DNA of 5,505 nt from an uncultured Clostridia bacterium (lineage in GTDB: Bacteria > Bacillota > Clostridia > Oscillospirales > Ruminococcaceae): positions 1-5,505 of the forward strand of contig CAMWRN010000179.1 of the NCBI GenBank assembly GCA_947176675.1, in the 5' to 3' direction. Positions 1 through 4,760 of this stretch are shown here, piece by piece (the first letter of the stretch is position 1; every line of letters begins with the position of its first letter). The notes under the pieces were generated by a model. The model was not told the DNA's origin. It saw nothing but the letters and a program-made list of their open reading frames with translations, and searched no databases. Position numbers and translations under genes: made by a program.

Positions 1-513
1 GTTATGGACGGCTTCAAGGTCATGAAAATGACCGAAGCGGCTAAAGTGGGAGACTTCTTCGTAACAGTCACAGGCTGCCGCGACGTTATCACCGAGGAAA
101 GCTTCAACGTGATGAAAAACGGCGCAATCTGCTGCAACGCGGGACATTTCGACGTTGAGGTGGACGTTGCCACGCTGAAAAAGATCGCGGTGGAAACCAA
201 GACTGCGCGTAACAATATTCAGGGCTACAAGCTGAAAAACGGAAACTGGATATACGTTATCGCCGAGGGAAGACTGGTAAACCTCGCTGCGGGAGACGGT
301 CACCCCGCCGAAATTATGGACATGAGCTTTGCCATTCAGGCGCTGTCGGCTCTGCACCTTGTCAAGAACAAGGGCAAGCTTACCGAGAAAATTATTGATG
401 TTCCCAAGTACATTGACAGGGAAGTCGCGGAGAGAAAGATCCGCTACTGGGGTATGGAGATCGACAAGCTGACGGACGTTCAGGAGGCTTACCTTAACAG
501 CTGGGAAGCGTAA
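1..513 (+). CDS. ahcY: Adenosylhomocysteinase (S-adenosylhomocysteine hydrolase), 3' part
   Basis: This cytosolic NAD-dependent enzyme splits S-adenosylhomocysteine into adenosine and homocysteine, which relieves product inhibition of SAM-dependent methyltransferases and feeds the methionine cycle. The gene is open from the first base, so the 5' end lies outside the window; about 170 residues are visible, roughly the last 40% of a usual ~400-420 residue enzyme. Family landmarks seen in order are VTGCRDVIT (NAD-domain strand and loop), CCNAGHFDVEVD, AEGRLVNLAAGDGHPAEIMDMSFA, and the end AYLNSWEA. In characterised family members the Asn of RLVNL and the His of the GHP motif line the substrate pocket. 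The version LAAGDGHPAEIMDMSFA and the short C-terminus resemble the archaeal/Thermotoga-like short form rather than the longer form ending in a K-x-x-x-Y-R-Y tail. The stop is TAA at 511-513, and a strong terminator follows 110 bases later. No frameshift is seen in the visible part. Confidence 0.96.
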   Translation, partial: VMDGFKVMKMTEAAKVGDFFVTVTGCRDVITEESFNVMKNGAICCNAGHFDVEVDVATLKKIAVETKTARNNIQGYKLKNGNWIYVIAEGRLVNLAAGDGHPAEIMDMSFAIQALSALHLVKNKGKLTEKIIDVPKYIDREVAERKIRYWGMEIDKLTDVQEAYLNSWEA

Positions 514-593
514 TGGCAGTTTTCGGAAACGGAAATAACAAAGAAAAATTATCCGCAAACAGCATAAACTGCGTATCAAAGCGGCTTGCTTGA
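513..593 (+). CDS. Possible 26-codon small ORF overlapping the ahcY stop
   Basis: An ATG overlaps the ahcY stop codon (TAATG), the classic geometry for translational coupling. It opens a 26-codon frame beginning MAVFGNGNNKEKL and ending in TGA at 591-593. A weak purine stretch (GGGAAG) lies just upstream inside ahcY. The first dozen codons look like the local codon style, but the later ones do not stand out. The frame ends before the ahcY terminator, so it would be transcribed. I do not recognise the peptide, and it may be chance; it could also be a leftover of a longer gene. Confidence 0.15.
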   Translation: MAVFGNGNNKEKLSANSINCVSKRLA

Positions 594-622
594 AATGCGG
601 AAACGGAATATTTTTCGGAAAT

Positions 623-665
623 AAAACTCGGGGGTCGGAAATTTTGCCGATTTCCGAGTTTTTTT
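623..665 (+). terminator. Intrinsic terminator of ahcY
   Basis: Bases 623-638 pair with 647-662 to give a 16 bp stem (AAAACTCGG with CCGAGTTTT at the base, three G-U pairs in the middle, TCGG with CCGA at the top). The loop is eight bases, and a run of seven T follows at 659-665. It separates ahcY from the next promoter, which starts 11 bases later. Confidence 0.9.
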
Positions 666-675
666 GCCAAATCAA

Positions 676-704
676 TTGAAATTTACAAACCGATGTGGTA
701 TAAT
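676..704 (+). promoter_or_regulatory. Sigma-A promoter with extended -10 for the DUF6076-like operon
   Basis: TTGAAA at 676-681 and a perfect TATAAT at 699-704 are separated by 17 bases. TG at 696-697 makes an extended -10 (TGGTATAAT). Transcription should start near 711, leaving a leader of about 33 bases that contains the ribosome binding site GGAGAGG at 726-732. Confidence 0.85.
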
Positions 705-743
705 TAATTGTATTTGAATTTTCGCGGAGAGGAATTAAAATAG

Positions 744-2555
744 ATGGATAACAGCATTGTCAGATTTGCCGTTTACGATAATACCAATTTTTACAAAATA
801 GAACTGTCGCGAACGCTTCTGCACTTTACCGAATTCGATTTTACCTACTTCTGGGAGCAGTGTATCGAAGCGTGCAAAACAGCGCGCAAAACGGGCAGAC
901 TGCCCCAGAATATCATTTCGGGCGCAAAAACGGTGATCGGACGCGCTCACCCCTACATTGAGGCATGTATAGGTACGGATTATTCCGAGATCGTTACCGA
1001 CTGCATTATCGAGTACATCTGCCACAGCGAGCGTATAGGTCTGGAGGAGCTGTGGGCAAGGTGCATTTCTCCAAAAAATCCCTATGAGGAAGCTATTTTC
1101 AGGCGTATTTCCGAGTACAAGGCGAACCGCGCCATGAACCGCTGGACGAGCATTGTCCGTATTCAGGAGTATGCGAAAAACAAAATGAGCTTTATTTTCG
1201 ATACGGACGATATCGGCACGATACTCAGCGACAGCACCGTCCGCGCGAGAAAAGAGTATTTCGACCTTGCGCTTTCGGTTGCGGCAAACGAACTCGGCTG
1301 TTCGGGAAATCTTCTTCCGTCGGTAAAGCTCTGCACTCCGTCAACTCTTCCAAACGCGGCTTTTGTTGTGGGAAAGGTGTCTAAGTCTATCTACCGCCGT
1401 TTTGCCGACGCGCTTGCGGAGGGAAGAGACCTTTCCGCAATGGACAAGCGGGACTGCTCCAAAATACGGGATCAGCTTGCTATGGAGGCGTATTCCTACG
1501 TCAAGGGCATGACGCGTCCCAATGAAATAGAAATGAATTTTGCATTGGAGGCTATACGTGAAAATCCTGCGGAGCTTTATTATCCCGACAGCTTGAAGGC
1601 TGCGGTCGACCTTGAGTTCGAGCTTATGGTGCGGGATAAGATATACATGAGAAAGTGCGAGAACTGCGGAAGGTTTTTTACCGCTCTCGACGATAACACC
1701 CGCTGCGACAGGGTGAACAGTTCAGGAAAGACCTGCCGTCGTCAGTATGAGGAGCTTGTGGAAAGTATTACGGGCGAAGCTCGCGGAAATATGCTTAAGT
1801 CCGAGGAAAGTCCCGCCGTGGAAAATGCGGAAACGGCAAATGTTACGGAAATATCGCCTGTTTCCTCTCTTGTGCCGCCACCCGAAGTACACGAACCTGT
1901 GGTCGTTCCAAAAGAAACGGAAAAACGCGCTCAGAAGCTTTACAATGCTTTGTACAAGCGTGTAAACAAGGGTATCGACGAAAACGAGTTTAAGGAATGG
2001 TCACAGTATCTGTCCAATATGAAAAGAAACTTGAAGATAGGCGAAGCAACCTTGAAGCAGTACGAGGAATTTCTCGATTATTCCGACAGACTTGCAAAAG
2101 AGGTCAAGATCGCGGGTAAGAACAAGACGATTTACGCTCCTGTGGATAAGCCTTACGATTTGAATAATTCGGGCGGAAATTCCGAAAAAACTTTGAAAAA
2201 AACGGAAACGCCATCGGAAGACGGGACAACAGGTGAAATTTCCGAGGACGAATTTGTGGAAATTGCGGAATTGTCCGAAAAAATAGAGAAAAAATCCGCG
2301 GGAAAAGCCGTTTCTGATTCTCCCAAAGTTCCCCAGGTAGAGGGAGCGGTGGTGTCTTCGGATAACGTGAAAGTGAAACCGTTCACACCGCAAGCTTTTG
2401 ATTCGGTTTTTGACGCTATGCAGGCAGGAAACGACGATGGCGATGAGGATATATCCCCCAAAAAGCAGGATAAACACGTGGAGATCAAAAAGCCGAAATG
2501 GGAGCGTATCAGCCGCGAGGAAGCTTTCAAGGATAACGATAATGACGATGAATAA
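744..2555 (+). CDS. DUF6076-like Cys4 zinc-finger protein with long disordered tail
   Basis: A 603-residue protein of unknown function, predicted cytosolic, with no signal peptide or membrane segment. The start ATG has GGAGAGG 11 bases upstream. Residues 1 to about 300 look globular and mostly helical. A likely zinc-binding site follows: C305-x2-C308-x12-C321-x9-C331, in the context MRKCENCGRFF ... RCDR ... GKTCRR. This layout matches my recollection of DUF6076 proteins of Clostridia and is related in style to treble-clef or CGNR-type fingers. Residues about 345-392 are a Pro/Glu/Val-rich linker. Residues about 393-450 (KLYNALYKRVNKG ... FKEWSQYLSNMK) form a charged helical segment that in relatives, as I recall, directly follows the finger. 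Residues about 462-603 are low complexity, rich in Glu, Lys and Ser, and end in the very acidic DNDNDDE. It is probably co-transcribed with the gene 34 bases downstream. A nucleic-acid role is plausible from the finger but is inference only. Confidence 0.85.
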   Translation: MDNSIVRFAVYDNTNFYKIELSRTLLHFTEFDFTYFWEQCIEACKTARKTGRLPQNIISGAKTVIGRAHPYIEACIGTDYSEIVTDCIIEYICHSERIGLEELWARCISPKNPYEEAIFRRISEYKANRAMNRWTSIVRIQEYAKNKMSFIFDTDDIGTILSDSTVRARKEYFDLALSVAANELGCSGNLLPSVKLCTPSTLPNAAFVVGKVSKSIYRRFADALAEGRDLSAMDKRDCSKIRDQLAMEAYSYVKGMTRPNEIEMNFALEAIRENPAELYYPDSLKAAVDLEFELMVRDKIYMRKCENCGRFFTALDDNTRCDRVNSSGKTCRRQYEELVESITGEARGNMLKSEESPAVENAETANVTEISPVSSLVPPPEVHEPVVVPKETEKRAQKLYNALYKRVNKGIDENEFKEWSQYLSNMKRNLKIGEATLKQYEEFLDYSDRLAKEVKIAGKNKTIYAPVDKPYDLNNSGGNSEKTLKKTETPSEDGTTGEISEDEFVEIAELSEKIEKKSAGKAVSDSPKVPQVEGAVVSSDNVKVKPFTPQAFDSVFDAMQAGNDDGDEDISPKKQDKHVEIKKPKWERISREEAFKDNDNDDE

Positions 2556-2589
2556 TCGCTCTGAAGAATGAATCGAAAGGAGCTGCAAA

Positions 2590-3240
2590 ATGCTTTTTAT
2601 AAATGAAGCCGCAGCGATAAACGGTCTTGCGGATACTATTATCAAAGGCGGCGTGAGCCTTTACAATGCCATGAAATACATCTACTCCATTGCCGAGGAC
2701 GATTTCTATAACATCAGCATAAAGGACGCGTTTAAGGTTGTGCTTAACAATATCACCGATACGGACTGTTTGCAGGGACTTGGTCTGCATATCGACGACC
2801 GAACCTGTGCTGAAATGCAGAGCGAGGAATACAACCACGTTCTTGCGCTTATGGTGTACTCGCTGGCGGTAAGGATACCTACGCTGAAAAACGTCAGGAT
2901 TAACGATGAAAGCATGACCGATGATCAGCTTTACCGTCTCTATAACGCTGTAATGGAAAAGGGCGCGGAGAATTATAAGGATATGATCTCCGAAACTTTT
3001 CTGGAAACCAAATATCTGGTGAGAAAGGGAAAAAAGCTTCAGCCGTTTACCGCGGACTGGTATAAAACATACATCTACACTAACGTACCCGAGCTTGCGG
3101 AGATAACCAATAAAAATATGTTCCTGCTGGGATTTGCTGATGTGCTGTTCGCAATGTTTTACTCCTGCCTTGAAGAGGAGATAAGGAACAAGATGACGGA
3201 GTACACTGCCGACAATCTTTCCGAAACAGAGGAAAAATAA
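2590..3240 (+). CDS. Hypothetical protein, second gene of the operon (216 aa)
   Basis: I do not recognise this family. The start ATG has a strong ribosome binding site, AAAGGAG at 2576-2582, seven bases upstream. It sits 34 bases after the zinc-finger gene with no promoter or terminator between them, so the two are very likely one transcript. The protein appears mainly alpha-helical and soluble, without a signal peptide or repeats. Hydrophobic stretches near residues 85-96 (LALMVYSLAVRI) and 176-194 (MFLLGFADVLFAMFYSCL) look like buried helices rather than clear membrane spans. The C-terminal end is acidic and charged (NLSETEEK). Codon use and GC resemble the upstream gene and aroK, so this is native sequence. 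Co-occurrence with the zinc-finger protein suggests they work together; the function is unknown. Confidence 0.82.
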   Translation: MLFINEAAAINGLADTIIKGGVSLYNAMKYIYSIAEDDFYNISIKDAFKVVLNNITDTDCLQGLGLHIDDRTCAEMQSEEYNHVLALMVYSLAVRIPTLKNVRINDESMTDDQLYRLYNAVMEKGAENYKDMISETFLETKYLVRKGKKLQPFTADWYKTYIYTNVPELAEITNKNMFLLGFADVLFAMFYSCLEEEIRNKMTEYTADNLSETEEK

Positions 3241-3249
3241 GTTTTACAA

Positions 3250-3284
3250 TCGAAATTTTCGTACCTTTTACCTTTCGTGTTGAT
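3250..3284 (+). repeat. Left inverted repeat of the hydrolase block
   Basis: This 35-base arm reads TCGAAATTTTCG, then TA, then CCTTTTACCTTT and CGTGTTGAT. Its reverse complement matches 4069-4102 with three substitutions and one further mismatch next to a one-base gap. The outer part, CGAAATTTTCG, is itself nearly palindromic. It starts 10 bases after the stop codon at 3240. Confidence 0.72.
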
Positions 3285-3318
3285 GGAGTTGGGCACTGGT
3301 GATTTCACGAATCGCAGC

Positions 3319-3347
3319 TTGAAGCAGAAGATTGGTTGTGCTATAAT
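3319..3347 (+). promoter_or_regulatory. Sigma-A promoter with extended -10 for the alpha/beta-hydrolase gene
   Basis: TTGAAG at 3319-3324 and a perfect TATAAT at 3342-3347 are separated by 17 bases, with TG at 3339-3340 giving an extended -10 (TGCTATAAT). The expected transcript start is near 3354, about 29 bases before the TTG start codon. The ribosome binding site GGAGAGG follows at 3369-3375. The promoter lies inside the inverted-repeat block, so the gene brings its own expression signal. Confidence 0.82.
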
Positions 3348-3382
3348 CAGAGTAATATATCGGCGTTTGGAGAGGTGCTATT

Positions 3383-3986
3383 TTGAAAAAAAATAATTTT
3401 ATATATTCATGGAAAAGGTGGAAGTTATTTAGAAGCTGAACGGTACAAGAAAAATTGTTTGGGTTTCGATATTATTGGTATAGACTATAATGATTATATC
3501 CCATGGATTGTACAAAACCAAATTCAATCAGTTTATGACAAAGTTCGCGAAAGATACGACTGTATTTATTTGATTGCAAACAGTATAGGTGCTTATTTTG
3601 CAATGCACACATTGCAAAATTGTAATATTGCAAAGGCTTTATTTATATCGCCTGTACTTGATATGGAACGTCTTATACTGGACATGATGAGTTGGACAAA
3701 TGTATCAGAGAAGGATTTGCATGAGAAGAAAGAAATTCCTACGGACTTCGGGGAAACATTATCATGGAAATATTTATGCTTTGTTAGGGAAAATCCTATA
3801 ACATGGAATGTTCCCACAGAAATTCTATATGCAGGAAATGATAACCTCGTATCTCGTCAAACAGTAAATGAATTTATTAGTAATCACAATGCACATCTTA
3901 CCGTAATGGAAAATGGGGAGCATTGGTTTCATACAGATGAACAACTTGCCTTTTTAGATATCTGGATGAAAAAGGCAATAGGATAA
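3383..3986 (+). CDS. Alpha/beta hydrolase, frameshifted at an A8 run after its start codon
   Basis: A small serine hydrolase of the alpha/beta fold; substrate unknown, cytosolic. The likely start is TTG at 3383, seven bases after GGAGAGG. It is followed at once by eight A (3386-3393). As written, this frame ends at TGA 3437-3439 after 18 codons. Removing one A joins it to the long frame and restores a typical N-terminus, MKKIILYIHGKGGSYLEAE, giving a 200-residue protein. Numbered that way, the oxyanion motif HGKGG is at 9-13, the nucleophile S67 in ANSIG (Ala replaces the usual Gly of GxSxG), the acid D153 in AGNDNLV, and the base H180 in GEHWFH. All catalytic parts are therefore intact apart from the frame. 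The only other start in the long frame's vicinity, TTG at 3459, has no ribosome binding site and would lose the oxyanion strand. GC is about 34%, well below the neighbours. Promoter and ribosome binding site are intact, so it may be expressed by slippage, recently broken, or affected by a sequencing error. Confidence 0.8.
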
Positions 3987-4068
3987 ATTCCAGTTTATCG
4001 GACATTTGCTCATTATAGGCAACTGCCCATTCAGTCATTTTGACGAAAGAAAAATTTTATAGGCTCTT

Positions 4069-4102
4069 ATCAACACAAAAGGTAAAAGGGCGAAATTTTC
4101 CA
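4069..4102 (-). repeat. Right inverted repeat of the hydrolase block
   Basis: This 34-base arm begins ATCAACACAAAAGGTAAAAG and is the reverse-complement partner of 3250-3284. It ends directly before the ATG at 4105 and 45 bases before the aroK start at 4147. It is enclosed by a further short inverted repeat (4031-4042 with 4101-4112, 11 of 12 bases), so this end could fold into a sizeable hairpin. Confidence 0.72.
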
Positions 4103-4146
4103 AAATGACGGAGTTTGAAAAACGTCATGAAAAGGGGATCATAGCT

Positions 4147-4641
4147 TTGAAAACTATTTATTTATGCGGCTTCATGGGCTGCGGAAAAACAACGATCGGA
4201 AAGCTTCTGGCGCAGAAGCGGGGCTGCGGATTTTTTGATATGGACGCTTACATCACCGAAAAAGAGGGAATGGAAATACCGCAGATATTTGCGGAAAAGG
4301 GAGAGAAATATTTCCGCGAAGCAGAGACTGAGGCTATACGTGCACTTTCCGAAAAAAACGGTGTAATAGCCTGCGGCGGCGGCGCTATGCTGAAAAAGGA
4401 AAACGCGGCTATTGCTTCCGCTGCGGGAGCGGTAGTCTATATAGACGTTTCTTTTGAGACCTGCTACTCCCGTATTTCGGGGGACAGGAACCGTCCCATC
4501 GTTATGAACAATACAAAAGAGGAGCTTGAGATCATTTACGACGGCAGAGCTCCGGTGTACAGCGAAAACGCTTCGGTAACGGTAAGCGGGGACGGTTCTG
4601 CGGAGGATATCGCGGAGCGCATTATTGCGGCGGTTCGGTAA
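4147..4641 (+). CDS. aroK: Shikimate kinase
   Basis: Cytosolic enzyme that phosphorylates shikimate at the 3-hydroxyl with ATP, the fifth step of the chorismate pathway to aromatic amino acids. I place the start at TTG 4147, eight bases after AGGGGA at 4133-4138, giving MKTIYLCGFMGCGKTTIG and 164 residues, near the usual ~165-175. The frame stays open to an ATG at 4105, but that has no well-spaced ribosome binding site, adds 14 atypical residues before the first beta strand, and abuts the inverted repeat. Visible sites: Walker A GFMGCGKT at 8-15, DMD at 31-33, R57 in FREAE, the shikimate-binding GGG at 77-79, the lid pair R116-P117 in DRNRPI, and R134 in the RxPxYxExA motif. All key residues are present. 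No other aro genes are in the window. No convincing promoter lies directly upstream, so transcription probably comes through the hydrolase block or from the older operon. Confidence 0.95.
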   Translation: MKTIYLCGFMGCGKTTIGKLLAQKRGCGFFDMDAYITEKEGMEIPQIFAEKGEKYFREAETEAIRALSEKNGVIACGGGAMLKKENAAIASAAGAVVYIDVSFETCYSRISGDRNRPIVMNNTKEELEIIYDGRAPVYSENASVTVSGDGSAEDIAERIIAAVR

Positions 4642-4687
4642 AGCACAAAGCGGCAGAACAAAGAGGAATACTCATATAGAAGTTTTT

Positions 4688-4732
4688 AGCCCGAAAGCGG
4701 TTTGGAAGAACCGTTTTCAGGCTTGTTTTTTG
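4688..4732 (+). terminator. Intrinsic terminator of aroK
   Basis: Bases 4688-4702 pair with 4709-4723: 15 positions with one C-A mismatch and one G-U pair (AGCC with GGCT at the base, CGGTT with AACCG at the top), a six-base loop, then TGTTTTTTG. The other strand has A-rich rather than T-rich sequence after the stem, so it serves aroK only and not the convergent gene. Confidence 0.88.
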
Positions 4733-4760
4733 ATATTGAATTGCTCACATAAATCAGAAT

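Larger units (their letters stand above)
3250..4102 (+). mobile_element. Putative non-autonomous cargo element bounded by terminal inverted repeats
   Basis: The block is bounded by imperfect inverted repeats at 3250-3284 and 4069-4102 (30 of 35 aligned columns identical, including a 12-base uninterrupted match). It holds a promoter, a ribosome binding site and one alpha/beta-hydrolase gene, and no transposase or recombinase. Its base composition differs sharply from its surroundings: 101 of 300 bases are G or C at 3481-3780 (34%), against 88 of 180 (49%) at 4201-4380 in aroK. It lies between the stop of the two-gene operon and the aroK ribosome binding site. I cannot identify a target-site duplication, so the exact ends and the mechanism of movement are uncertain. 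An alternative is an old insertion by homologous or illegitimate recombination that happens to carry a palindromic repeat pair. Confidence 0.5.

Noticed and set aside
514..743. Riboswitch or other structured RNA between ahcY and the next operon
   Set aside because: Apart from the terminator and promoter I see no conserved riboswitch core; an S-adenosylhomocysteine riboswitch would be expected upstream of ahcY, which is outside the window. No CRISPR array, tRNA or rRNA is visible anywhere in the window.
735..1025. Minus-strand open frame of 96 codons opposite the start of the zinc-finger gene
   Set aside because: It runs over the ribosome binding site and coding start of the real gene, and shows no family motif.
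2001..2645. Minus-strand open frame of 214 codons opposite the 3' part of the zinc-finger gene
   Set aside because: It overlaps a well-supported gene, is rich in Phe, Ile and Arg as expected for an antisense shadow of Lys/Glu codons, and has no ribosome binding site or recognisable domain.
3299..3308. Palindrome GTGATTTCAC upstream of the hydrolase promoter as an operator
   Set aside because: A single 10-base dyad with a two-base centre, with no second copy nearby; too short to support a regulator site.
4040..4068. TTGACG at 4040-4045 as a -35 box for an aroK promoter
   Set aside because: The A/T-rich -10-like words downstream (TTTTAT at 4055, TATAGG at 4058) are only 9-12 bases away, too close; nothing fits at 16-18 bases.
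3250..4102. Integron-type gene cassette as the explanation for the hydrolase block
   Set aside because: A cassette would have one attC site per gene in direct order and usually no own promoter; here the ends are inverted to each other and a strong promoter lies inside.
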